A stretch of 64,000 bases of DNA from Candidatus Glassbacteria bacterium (lineage in GTDB: Bacteria; Gemmatimonadota; Glassbacteria; GWA2-58-10). A program made the position numbers and the translations under genes. Of the stretch, positions 50,217 through 58,957 are shown one piece after another. The stretch covers positions 18,204-82,203 of the forward strand of contig VRUH01000003.1 in NCBI GenBank assembly GCA_019456185.1. Direction: 5' to 3'. The notes under the pieces were generated by a model. The model saw only the letters and a program-made list of their open reading frames with translations. It was not told where the DNA came from and ran no database searches. Position 1 is the stretch's first letter, and each line of letters starts with the position of its first letter.

Positions 50217-53200
50217 ATGACAACACATCCACCTGCCAAATTTTTTTATCTGTGCGTAACCCTGCTGATCATAGTACCATCTCTGATCCTCGCCCAGACC
50301 GGCGCCAAAATCGAGGGTACGGTGACCGCTTCGGCCACCGGTCAGCCTGTCGCCGGGGTCCAGGTGCGGGTCGAGGGTACCAAGCTGGGCAATGTGACCA
50401 CCGCCGAGGGCTACTATTTCATCCTCAATGCCCCGGTGGGCGAACAGGCGGTCACCTTCAGCTACACTGGTTATCAGACAACAACTGTTAGCGGTGTAAA
50501 ATTACTGGCCGGGCACACCGCCACGGTTGACGCCGCGCTGAGTGCCGGCGTGTTCGAGCTCGAGGGTATCGTGGTGGAGGCGGGCGACGAGCCGCTGGTG
50601 CCCCGCGACAATGTCCAGACTTCCCAGCGCTTCGGCAGGGAGACCGCCGGCGAGGCCCCGGTCGAGAACCTCGAACAGTTGATCAGCCTCCAGGCGGGAG
50701 TCGCCACCGATCCCTACGGGCAGTTCAACATCCGCGGCAGCCGTCAGGGCCGCCAGGCGGTTTATATCGACGGGATGCTGGTGCGCAGTTTCAACGAGCG
50801 CCCCTACGAGGCTGATAATACCCCGCTGGCCCTGGCCACCAACGCTATCGAGGAAGTCTCCGTGGTCACCGGCGGGTTCAGCGCCGAGTTCGGCCAGGCC
50901 GGCGGCGGGGTAATCAACGAGGTGACCCGCGAGGGCGGGCTGGAGCACAGCGGCAACTTGCGTTTTGCCAGCGACGCGTTCATGCCGCGCGGCCACGATT
51001 ACGGCTACAACCGTCTCCAGGCCAGCCTGGGCGGTCCGCTCTCCGGACTCGGCAGCGCGGGCTATTTTCTCTCCGGCGAGCTGCTGGGCCGCGCCGACCG
51101 CTCCCCCACCGGCGGAGGCTTCCGCGGTATCGACCAGCGGTATCTGGGCAAACTCAACCAGGCGCTCACCACCCTGGGCCTGTATGACCCCAACAGTCCG
51201 GCCAGCAAGGAGGGCGGCGGAGCGATCGATACGGACAGTTTCCGCGAGGGGATCCAGCAGCTCGACCGCCACTCGTTCAGCAATGTCCACTGGGCCGATA
51301 CCGACAACGACGGCGTTGGCGACGAGCGGCGCTGGATTTTCGGGGACGAGTTCGACGGGGCCGACGACGTGCCGGGCACTGCGGATGACAAGCGCGAGGT
51401 GGATCGCTCCGGGGCTTACGTGAATCCCAACCCGGTCAGACTGCCGGGCAACGGTGACGACCAGTTTTCGGTCTCCGGCAAGCTGACCTGGTACCAGACC
51501 GGGCAGCTCAAGTGGCTCGCCACGGCCCAGACCAGCCGCAAGCAGCGGATGGCCTATATTCACGCCAACCTGTTCAATAATCCGCTGCGTTCCAATCTCA
51601 GCGCGCGGATAACCACCTATAACGCAACCGGCGGGTTCGACTGGATAGTGGAGCAGCACGCCCTGCGCAACACGAATGTCAAGCTCCGGGCCAACTATTA
51701 CCGCAATACGCTGACTGTCGGTACCCAGACGGCGAAGTCTTTGCAGCGCGGCACCTGGGGCGGCTTCTCGTTCGAGTCGATGGAGTTTATCGACGAGAAA
51801 CGCACCACTTTCGACGACACCTACCGCAACCTGAGCACCAACGGACTGCCCGGCGAGCAGACCGAACCCACCGGCCTCAGCAGCACCCGCGAAACCGAGC
51901 GCGGTCTCTGGCCCTCGGCGGTACCCGGCGCCAACATCCCGTTCGCCACCTCGATTACCCGGTTGCCCGAGGGACGTGGTGGCTATCAGGCGCAGTTTAT
52001 CAATTCCGGGCTGCTGACCCTGCTGGAGAACAGTTACGAAGACAGGATCTCGGTCAAGGCCGACCTCGAAAGCCAGCTCGGACGCGTGTTCCGGGTCAAG
52101 ACCGGTGTCGATTTCAAGTCGTTCCATATCGTCGAGCGCGATTTCAGCGCCACCGGCGGCGTGTTCCAGGACTACTACGACACCCGCCCGCTGATGGCCG
52201 CGGCCTATGTGCAGAATATCGTCGATTTCGGCGACCTCGTGCTGGACTACGGCCTTCGCGCCGACTACCTCGACTACAACGCCGACTTCCCGTCGGTGAT
52301 CGGCGAGATGCGCCCCGGCGATCCTACGCTCCAGCCGGAAAGCCAGTTGTTTTTCAGCCCCCGCCTCAGCGTGGCCCACCCGGTCACCGACCGCTCGCAG
52401 ATCAGGCTGAGCTACGGCCATTTTTTTCAGGCCCCGGCGTTCAAGGACGTCTACGCCCACTCGAACCAGGACTTCCGCTTCAACCTCGGCGGCAACGCCA
52501 ACAATATTTTCGGCAACCCGTACCTGGAGATGAGCCAGTCGGTGATGTTCGAGGTGGGGTTCACCACGATCCTCTCCGAAACGATGCGGCTCGACTTTGT
52601 CGGCTACCACAACGAGAGCAAGGGCGATCTCGCGGTCCGCCGCATGACCCCCGAGGAGCTGCTTGAACTCGGCGGAATAACCGGCCGCACCGGCACCCGC
52701 AGCAACGCGATCCTGAGTGTCTATACCAACCGGGACAGGATGAGCGCCAAGGGTGTCGAGATTTCGTTCGCCAGACGGCTCGGCAAATTCTGGGGGATCA
52801 ATGCCGCCTACACGCTCAGTTTCCCGCGGGCCACCGGCAGCGACCCCCAGGAGTATATCCTCACCTTCGGCCGCCAGACTTTTTTCGACCCAGTCACCGG
52901 CCAGCGCGGTGTTCAGCCCCCGCCGCGGGTGCTGACTCCTATCGATTACGACCGCACCCACGAGCTCAACGTCCAGCTCAATTTCCGCGTGCCCGACAAC
53001 CTGTTTCCCTCCGGCAGCCGGGCCGATGTGCTCCTGAGTGATATCACCGGCTACGCCACGTTCACGTTCAGTTCCGGGCAGCCTTATACCAGCCTCAGCC
53101 AGAACGGCCATCCCTCCAGCGCCAACAACAACGACCGGGGACCGTCGTACAAAAATGTAAACCTGCGCCTGAACAAACGCCTGCCGATCCCCTACGGCGG

Positions 53201-53576
53201 AATGCGGCTTTCCCTGTTCGGCGAGATTTACAACCTGTTCGGTTTTACCAACTACAATATAGACTATCTCAACCCGACCACCGGCTCGCCGGACATGGAC
53301 GCTTATATCCTGACCGAAGCGTTCAACGACCGGCCTGACTTTACCGACGCCGGCGGGAACAAGGTGGACAGGATCGCGCTCAGCGACCAGATCGACAATC
53401 TGCCGGGCGATGACGCCGCCAGCCTGGTGCAGATCCAGGATATCAACGGCGACGGGTTCGTCTCCAAAAACGAAATAACCGCGCTCAAGCTGGCCAACAT
53501 GCTGGCCGGCCTCGACGACCCGCGCGCATACCTCCGGCCGTTCCAGTTGCGGCTGGGAATCAACCTGGACTTTTAA
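50217..53576 (+). CDS. TonB-dependent outer-membrane receptor with N-terminal carboxypeptidase-like domain, 1,119 aa
   Basis: A signal peptide (FFYLCVTLLIIVPSLILAQ, residues 9-27) precedes a carboxypeptidase-regulatory-like domain (KIEGTVTASATGQPVAGVQV, VTFSYTGYQTTTV; about 30-115). A plug domain (NLEQLISLQAGVATDPYG, QFNIRGSRQGRQAVYIDGML, about 135-240) and a beta-barrel ending in the aromatic LRLGINLDF follow. An EF-hand-like DINGDGFVSKNE sits about 40 residues from the C-terminus. It should import an unknown ligand with TonB energy, or act as a SusC-like transporter in a pair with the next gene. Ribosome-binding site is weak. It is 11 bases from its downstream neighbour. Confidence 0.9.
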   Translation: MTTHPPAKFFYLCVTLLIIVPSLILAQTGAKIEGTVTASATGQPVAGVQVRVEGTKLGNVTTAEGYYFILNAPVGEQAVTFSYTGYQTTTVSGVKLLAGHTATVDAALSAGVFELEGIVVEAGDEPLVPRDNVQTSQRFGRETAGEAPVENLEQLISLQAGVATDPYGQFNIRGSRQGRQAVYIDGMLVRSFNERPYEADNTPLALATNAIEEVSVVTGGFSAEFGQAGGGVINEVTREGGLEHSGNLRFASDAFMPRGHDYGYNRLQASLGGPLSGLGSAGYFLSGELLGRADRSPTGGGFRGIDQRYLGKLNQALTTLGLYDPNSPASKEGGGAIDTDSFREGIQQLDRHSFSNVHWADTDNDGVGDERRWIFGDEFDGADDVPGTADDKREVDRSGAYVNPNPVRLPGNGDDQFSVSGKLTWYQTGQLKWLATAQTSRKQRMAYIHANLFNNPLRSNLSARITTYNATGGFDWIVEQHALRNTNVKLRANYYRNTLTVGTQTAKSLQRGTWGGFSFESMEFIDEKRTTFDDTYRNLSTNGLPGEQTEPTGLSSTRETERGLWPSAVPGANIPFATSITRLPEGRGGYQAQFINSGLLTLLENSYEDRISVKADLESQLGRVFRVKTGVDFKSFHIVERDFSATGGVFQDYYDTRPLMAAAYVQNIVDFGDLVLDYGLRADYLDYNADFPSVIGEMRPGDPTLQPESQLFFSPRLSVAHPVTDRSQIRLSYGHFFQAPAFKDVYAHSNQDFRFNLGGNANNIFGNPYLEMSQSVMFEVGFTTILSETMRLDFVGYHNESKGDLAVRRMTPEELLELGGITGRTGTRSNAILSVYTNRDRMSAKGVEISFARRLGKFWGINAAYTLSFPRATGSDPQEYILTFGRQTFFDPVTGQRGVQPPPRVLTPIDYDRTHELNVQLNFRVPDNLFPSGSRADVLLSDITGYATFTFSSGQPYTSLSQNGHPSSANNNDRGPSYKNVNLRLNKRLPIPYGGMRLSLFGEIYNLFGFTNYNIDYLNPTTGSPDMDAYILTEAFNDRPDFTDAGGNKVDRIALSDQIDNLPGDDAASLVQIQDINGDGFVSKNEITALKLANMLAGLDDPRAYLRPFQLRLGINLDF

Positions 53577-53587
53577 GGCTGTTTATC

Positions 53588-56500
53588 GTGTCGAACCTCT
53601 GCCTGCATAAGCGCATTTTCACCACAGCTCTCATGGCCGCCTGCCTCGTTGTCCCGGTCCTGAGCGCGGCTGTTCCCGGTGCCGCGGGCAAGTACAGAAC
53701 ACCCTACCCCGGCCCGTCGCTGGCCGCGTTCCGGACCCGGATCACCACGGGTAACCGGATCGAGTTCAACATGGCCAACAACGGCTATCTGGCTGTCGAC
53801 CCCAACCGCGGCAGTATCACCCCCGGCGGGTTCTGGCCCAGTGGCAGCGAGGACGCCTACGTATTCGCCGCCGGTCTGCACGTGATGGGGGTTATCGATT
53901 CGGACGGCGACGGGATCTCAAGCGACATAGTCGAAACCCAGCTCGTTTTCGACAGCGAATGGCGCGAGGGCCGTCCGACCGACGACCCCGACGACCCGGC
54001 GAGCAGGCTCTATTTCTCCACCAGCCAGGCCGACCTGGACGAGTGGCCCGAGGAGTTCATGGTTGTGGACCCCAACGAGGCCAGCCCCACGTTCGGACAA
54101 CGGGTTCCCGATGTGCGCAGCGAACTGGACGTGGTGGCGATCTACACCGATATCGGCGGACCTGTCAACACCGCCGCCGGTGCGCTGAGGCTGGGTGTGG
54201 AGGTGCACCAGCACGTGATGTTCTACAGCCTGAGCGAGATGCGGGATATCATGTTCGTGATCTGGGACATCTACAACGCCAGCCGCTATGTGGCCGACCC
54301 CGGCGTGGTCCCCGGCTACGATATCCACGACGCATATGTCAATCTCAAAACCGATTTCGATATCGGCGAGAACGCGCTCGACGACCGCGCGGCGGTGAGT
54401 CCGGTGCGCAACATGTCGATAGCCTTCGATAGCGATTTCAGCGAAATCGGCTTCAGCGGCACTCCGGCGTTCCTGGGGATCAGCTTCCTGGAGGCCCCGA
54501 CCGAGAGCGACGGGATCGATAACCAGGACCCGCTCTTCCCTCAGGGCAACGGCCTGAGCGATGAGACTTTCGGCGAGATCCAGGCCGCCGGGATCAAGGA
54601 CCCGCGCACGGGGCTGTTTTTGGAGTTCCACCCCGAGGTGCATGACGAGAGCGCGGAGCGGATGAGCCTGTTCACGCTCAATACCAACGGCGGCGAACGT
54701 CCCGACCCGGCCGACGACGCCGAGGCATACCGCATCCTCAAAGGCGATCCCGATGAAGTCCGCACGCCGCGCTGGGACCCCTATGCCGACCTGATCGTGG
54801 CCGACGTGGTCGGGGACTTGCGCCAGAACATTGTCAGCGGCCCGTTCGAGATGCCCGATCTGGATGCGGCCGGACCCAAGCGGGTTGCGGCCGCGGTCTA
54901 TTTCGCGCGCCCCGCCACCGTCAATGTCGACCTGAACAACCTTTCTATCGACGGTGAGCTGCGGCCGCTGATCGATCTCTGGGCCGTGGCCCGCGAGGTC
55001 CATCGCAGCGGGTTCGTCGTGCCCTCGCCACCGCCAACTCCGGCCATGCGGCTGGTGCCCGGCGACAGGCAGGTGACGATCACCTGGAACGACCTCCCTG
55101 TCGATGCAACCGACCCCTACGCACTCACCGGCGCCGCTGCCCAGTACGAGCCGGTGGACCAGTTCCCGGGAATTACTTACAGGGCGCAGGATTTCGAGGG
55201 TTTCCGGGTCTACCGCTCGCTGACCGGCAACCCCGACGACGCCCGGCTGATCGCCCAGTACGACCTGGACAATGAATACCGGACCTACAAGATCACCCGC
55301 GCTGTCGCCACCGCCCAGGGCCAGCAGGACATGGTCGAGGAGATTCCGCTGGGCGACAACTCCGGCCTGGCCTTCAGTTTCACCGACCGGGGGAACGATA
55401 TCGGCGGGCTGGTCAACGGCGTGCCGATGTTCTACGCGGTCACGGCCTATGATTTCAACCCGGCGCTGATCGGCGACGAGTCGCTGGAGAGTTCGCTCAA
55501 CTTCCGCGGCCAGGACGCCGAGGGCCGGTTTTTCCAGCTGGCGATCCCGCGCAGCCCCAGCACCTCGATCGTGGCCGGCAGCGGCAACTGGCAGCAGGTC
55601 GATTTCCTGGGCAACCCGGTTGAAGCGAGCCAGCCTCCCGGCTGGGAACTGGTGGCCAATGTGGGCGACGGGACCCTGCGGGGCTCGGTGATCGAGTTCA
55701 CCGACCCCGTGGCCCCGGTGACCAACGCGTTCGCCGCCTCGCTGAGCCAGGTTGTCGTTATCGACCCGGATAATGTCCCGGAACTCGGCGGCTACCTGGT
55801 GGTCGATTCCACAATCCATACGAATAAGGACACCCGCAACCATATCCACTTCGTCCATTTCGAGGACTCGCAGGGCAATGTCAGTACAGTCGGCAGGATT
55901 TCTATCCCCTGGCACGAGATCGAGGGCCTCTATCCCGGCGACGAGGTGGTTGACCAGCAGATTCCGTTCAATTTCAGCGGCCCGCTGGTGGGCGGCGGCC
56001 CGCTGTTCAACGGGATCGCCTATTTCCGCAAGGGCGGGCTGGACGCCGCCAAGGTGACCCCGCTGAAAGTCCGGCTTGCCGGCCAGAGTGACGATCTCCC
56101 TCTGTTCCGCGGTGAACTGGGCAGCTACGAGGAAACCGGCCTGCTGGTCTATGAGCCGTTCGAGGTGCACCAGCCGTTTTTCTCGCTGCAGCTCAATGGA
56201 CTGGTGTCTCGCAAGCTGAATATCGCCGGGCAGTTCGCTCCCGGATCGATCGTGATTACCTGGCAGGCCGACGGGGAGGTCAACGTCTGGGACGCGGCGA
56301 ACAATGTCCCGCTCCGGTTCAACGAGCGGGCCGCCGACGGTTACGGGTTCCTTCCGCTGGACACCTACGAGCACGAGGAAATTTACGAGGACCAGGTGCT
56401 GACTCCCGAGAATCTCCCCACGGCCCGCCTGGTCCGCCGGGCGATTTACGTGGCAGACCCGGACGTGCCCGGCCTGGAGTGGATGAGTCTCTACGTGCGG

Positions 56501-57007
56501 GGTGTGGAGCTGCAGATTCGCAAAATATTTCAGCGTCCCGCCCCCGGCGATGAGTGGACCCTGAACATGGACTACCTGATCCTCTCCAACCAGACAGTGC
56601 GCTACACCTCCCCGTTTGCCGGTATGCGGGTGGCGCTCCACCTGGAGCAGGCGGGCCGGAACACCGATCCCGGCCGTCTGGAGCAGATCAAGGTCGTACC
56701 GAACCCGTATATCGCCTCCAGCGTATTCGACACCGGGCCCAACCGCCGCATGGTGATGTTCACCCACCTGCCGCTGCGCGCCGAGATCAGGATCTATACC
56801 GTCAGCGGCAACCTGGTCAACGCGCTCGAGCACGGGCCGGGCGAACAGGGCAGTATCGGCGGGGTGGCCGACCGCAACAGCGGCCAGTATTCGTTCGACC
56901 TGACCACCCGCTTCGGCGACCAGATTGCCAGCGGGATATACTATTTCCACATTCGCGATCTCGATACAGGCGAGACGCAGCTTGGCAAGTTCAGTATTAT
57001 TCAATAA
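53588..57007 (+). CDS. Large exported protein with Fn3-like and T9SS/FlgD-like C-terminal domains, 1,139 aa
   Basis: Start GTG 53,588 has AAGG about 10 bases upstream. After a signal peptide (TALMAACLVVPVLSA) the protein has a beta-rich N-terminal half (NNGYLAVDPNRGSITPGGFW, RDIMFVIWDIYNASRYV) and an Fn3-like segment (LVPGDRQVTITWNDLPVDA, FEGFRVYRSLTGNP). The C-terminus (VVPNPYIASSVFD, LRAEIRIYTVSGNLVNALEH, GQYSFDLTTRFGDQIASGIY then YFHI) is an FlgD-Ig/type IX sorting-like domain. It is probably secreted or surface-bound and linked to the receptor before it and the PorV-like protein after it. Confidence 0.75.
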   Translation: MSNLCLHKRIFTTALMAACLVVPVLSAAVPGAAGKYRTPYPGPSLAAFRTRITTGNRIEFNMANNGYLAVDPNRGSITPGGFWPSGSEDAYVFAAGLHVMGVIDSDGDGISSDIVETQLVFDSEWREGRPTDDPDDPASRLYFSTSQADLDEWPEEFMVVDPNEASPTFGQRVPDVRSELDVVAIYTDIGGPVNTAAGALRLGVEVHQHVMFYSLSEMRDIMFVIWDIYNASRYVADPGVVPGYDIHDAYVNLKTDFDIGENALDDRAAVSPVRNMSIAFDSDFSEIGFSGTPAFLGISFLEAPTESDGIDNQDPLFPQGNGLSDETFGEIQAAGIKDPRTGLFLEFHPEVHDESAERMSLFTLNTNGGERPDPADDAEAYRILKGDPDEVRTPRWDPYADLIVADVVGDLRQNIVSGPFEMPDLDAAGPKRVAAAVYFARPATVNVDLNNLSIDGELRPLIDLWAVAREVHRSGFVVPSPPPTPAMRLVPGDRQVTITWNDLPVDATDPYALTGAAAQYEPVDQFPGITYRAQDFEGFRVYRSLTGNPDDARLIAQYDLDNEYRTYKITRAVATAQGQQDMVEEIPLGDNSGLAFSFTDRGNDIGGLVNGVPMFYAVTAYDFNPALIGDESLESSLNFRGQDAEGRFFQLAIPRSPSTSIVAGSGNWQQVDFLGNPVEASQPPGWELVANVGDGTLRGSVIEFTDPVAPVTNAFAASLSQVVVIDPDNVPELGGYLVVDSTIHTNKDTRNHIHFVHFEDSQGNVSTVGRISIPWHEIEGLYPGDEVVDQQIPFNFSGPLVGGGPLFNGIAYFRKGGLDAAKVTPLKVRLAGQSDDLPLFRGELGSYEETGLLVYEPFEVHQPFFSLQLNGLVSRKLNIAGQFAPGSIVITWQADGEVNVWDAANNVPLRFNERAADGYGFLPLDTYEHEEIYEDQVLTPENLPTARLVRRAIYVADPDVPGLEWMSLYVRGVELQIRKIFQRPAPGDEWTLNMDYLILSNQTVRYTSPFAGMRVALHLEQAGRNTDPGRLEQIKVVPNPYIASSVFDTGPNRRMVMFTHLPLRAEIRIYTVSGNLVNALEHGPGEQGSIGGVADRNSGQYSFDLTTRFGDQIASGIYYFHIRDLDTGETQLGKFSIIQ

Positions 57008-57025
57008 TGAGCGGACCGATTTGAA

Positions 57026-58147
57026 ATGACAGGCCCCTTCAGGCATATCACCCTTGCAATCGCGGCGCTGGCACTGGCGTTTTCGACTGCCGCTGCGGCG
57101 GGCGGCGCGGGTATCGGCGCGGCCAACCCCGGCGCGGGCCGCGTGGAGGGCCTGAGCGGCGTGGGCACGCGCGGGGCGGAGTTCCTCACGATACCCGTGG
57201 GTCCGCGGGGAGTGGCGATGGGCGGTGCGTTCCGCGCGGCCGCCGACGATATCACCTCGATTTACTGGAACCCCGCCGGGCTGGGATTCCTCAACCGCCC
57301 GGAGGTGTTTCTGACCGTGATCGAGCGTCCGCTGGATATCAGTTACACTTACGGAGCAGTGGCAGTGCCGGTCTGGGAGGGGCGGATGGTGCTGGGGGCG
57401 TTTATGTCGGTGCTTAACAGCGGAGACCAGGAGATCACAACCGAGTTCCAGCCCGAGGGCACCGGGGCGTTCTACAGTGCCTACAGCCTCAGCGCGGGCG
57501 GCACGCTGGCCTACAACTTCTCCGACAGGTTCAGCGCCGGGATCACGGTCAAGAACGTCCACGAGGATATCCACGGCCTGACCCAGGATGCTGTCGCGTT
57601 CGACATGGGGACCAACTACCACGAAGAGTTCATGGGTGTGCCGGTGCGGCTGGCGTTCGCGGTGACCAACATGGGGACCAACCTCGGTTTCGGCGGGGAC
57701 AAGCTGCGGGTGGATGTCGATCCGGAGGATATTTACCCCGGCGAGGACGTGGGCCGGCTGCAGCGTCAGGGGTCGCGCGAGACCTCGAAATTCCCGCTGC
57801 CCACCAGCTTCCATATCTCGGTCTCGGCGGCTGTGCTCCAACTCGAGCGCCAGGGACTGGTGGCCGCCGTGGAAGTGGCCGAGAACAGCAACCTGCCGAT
57901 CAGCCTGGGCCTGGGAGCGGAATACAGCTACCGGATCAACGCCAAAAGCACGGTCGCCCTGCGCAGCGGCTGGCGGGTCCAGACCGATGAGGTCTCGGCC
58001 GGCAGCGGCGCGTCGCTGCGAGGATTCAGCGCCGGTGGCGGGTACTTCTACCGGCTTTACAAGCTCCAGATCAGTGCCGATTACGCCTGGCGCGACTTGG
58101 GACTGCTCGGCGCCAACCACGCTTTCAGCCTGTCGTTCGGTTTCTAG
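57026..58147 (+). CDS. PorV/PorQ-like outer-membrane protein, 373 aa
   Basis: A signal peptide (ALALAFSTAAAAGGAG) is followed by EFLTIPVGPRGVAMGGAFRA then DDITSIYWNPAGLGFLNRPE, the opening typical of PorV/PorQ family beta-barrels, where the W-N-P-A-G-L motif is conserved. The body is strand-rich (AYNFSDRFSAGITVKNVHED, YSYRINAKSTVALRSGWRVQ) and ends in a terminal Phe (FSLSFGF). PorV proteins help type IX substrates reach the surface, which agrees with the upstream gene. The three genes are 11 and 18 bases apart and probably one operon. Confidence 0.82.
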   Translation: MTGPFRHITLAIAALALAFSTAAAAGGAGIGAANPGAGRVEGLSGVGTRGAEFLTIPVGPRGVAMGGAFRAAADDITSIYWNPAGLGFLNRPEVFLTVIERPLDISYTYGAVAVPVWEGRMVLGAFMSVLNSGDQEITTEFQPEGTGAFYSAYSLSAGGTLAYNFSDRFSAGITVKNVHEDIHGLTQDAVAFDMGTNYHEEFMGVPVRLAFAVTNMGTNLGFGGDKLRVDVDPEDIYPGEDVGRLQRQGSRETSKFPLPTSFHISVSAAVLQLERQGLVAAVEVAENSNLPISLGLGAEYSYRINAKSTVALRSGWRVQTDEVSAGSGASLRGFSAGGGYFYRLYKLQISADYAWRDLGLLGANHAFSLSFGF

Positions 58148-58320
58148 TCCTCGTCCCTGCCAATCGCTTTCTTGATCAGATACCAGCCCAGACCCATAAC
58201 ATCGAAATATTCGTAGTAGCCGGTTTCCGGTTTGACCACACATAAATACCCGGGCACAAAAAAACTGTTGCCGGTTCGGTAACAGTTTGTGCATATCAGC
58301 AACAATTTGTGAATATTCAC
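58144..58320 (-). CDS. Small convergent protein with CxxC, 58 aa
   Basis: A frame with host-like codon use reads LLLICTNCYRTGNSFFVPGY then VVKPETGYYEYFDVMGLGWY and ends KKAIGRDED. A GTG at 58,320 with GAGG just upstream is the most likely start; there is no ATG. The stop overlaps the PorV-like stop by 4 bases on the other strand. It follows the 159-aa gene by 8 bases. The coding look is good, but a terminator-like hairpin lies inside it, so the call is tentative. Confidence 0.4.
   Translation of the reverse strand: MNIHKLLLICTNCYRTGNSFFVPGYLCVVKPETGYYEYFDVMGLGWYLIKKAIGRDED
58258..58288 (-). terminator. Terminator-like hairpin with seven T's
   Basis: On the minus strand AAACTGTTACCG, loop AAC and CGGCAACAGTTT form a 12-bp stem (one G-U) followed by TTTT beyond the stem, seven T's in all. 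It would end transcription of the 159-aa gene. It also lies within the 58-codon frame, so one of the two calls may be wrong. Confidence 0.5.
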
Positions 58321-58328
58321 GACCTCAG

Positions 58329-58808
58329 TCAGAAGTCGTAAAAGACTCCCGTCTTGAGAAATCCCCTGCCCGCGCCGCCGAACCTGCTGCCGATCTTAAG
58401 ATTGTCGTACTGGATACTGGTCAGGTCCCTCGAATAAACCATCAGGTCCAGACCCGCGCAGATCGTGTTATAGAGCAACAATCCTCCCGGATAAGCGGTC
58501 ATCGTCTCGAACGAATCAGCGATCCGCTCTTCCAGATTTCTTTTGTCAGCTTTGGGAGCCAGCGAGGGGACGAGCAACGACCCGCCAAGGGGGTAATCTA
58601 CGCAGTCGAGAGTGGTTATACATTTGCGGTTAAAGAATCTGGTGGATTGAATGATATCGAACGCGGCATGCTCGTGCACAACCCGGAACGACAGGTTCTC
58701 GCCCACCCAGACCGAATCCAGCTTTTGCCGGGCCATAACAGTCGCACTACCAAGCACATACATCAACAACACGCAAATCAGCTTCGGCATTACGCTGTCC
58801 GGTTTCAT
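58329..58808 (-). CDS. Exported protein of unknown function, 159 aa
   Basis: A signal peptide (LICVLLMYVLGSATVMARQ) precedes a soluble part (FRVVHEHAAFDIIQSTRFFN, YPGGLLLYNTICAGLDLMVY) ending in FLKTGVFYDF. It may be a small outer-membrane or periplasmic protein; the terminal Phe would fit a beta-barrel. No family was recognised. The 149-base gap upstream (58,809-58,957) holds its presumed promoter; nothing else stands out there. Confidence 0.65.
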   Translation of the reverse strand: MKPDSVMPKLICVLLMYVLGSATVMARQKLDSVWVGENLSFRVVHEHAAFDIIQSTRFFNRKCITTLDCVDYPLGGSLLVPSLAPKADKRNLEERIADSFETMTAYPGGLLLYNTICAGLDLMVYSRDLTSIQYDNLKIGSRFGGAGRGFLKTGVFYDF

Positions 58809-58957
58809 CTGTTTTCCTTCCCTTCACCTTGATGGCCGGGAACCGTCGCTCTTCCGCCTGTTAAGAGATGCAATATTCGTTCCAGTTATTTCGTCCGGCG
58901 GGAACCGCTTTTTCAATATAATGGTTCGGCGGCATAAAAAAAAGCGGTCCGGTGATA

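Noticed and set aside
50502..53111. Minus-strand open frame of 869 codons opposite the TonB receptor gene
   Set aside because: It is an antisense shadow produced by the GC-rich third positions of the receptor gene. It has no signal or domain and shows long hydrophobic/Val-Ala-Glu-biased composition.
53918..58294. Minus-strand open frame of 1,458 codons opposite the large exported and PorV-like genes
   Set aside because: It is an antisense shadow spanning two real genes, with the His/Arg/Val-rich composition of reversed GC-rich codons and no motif.
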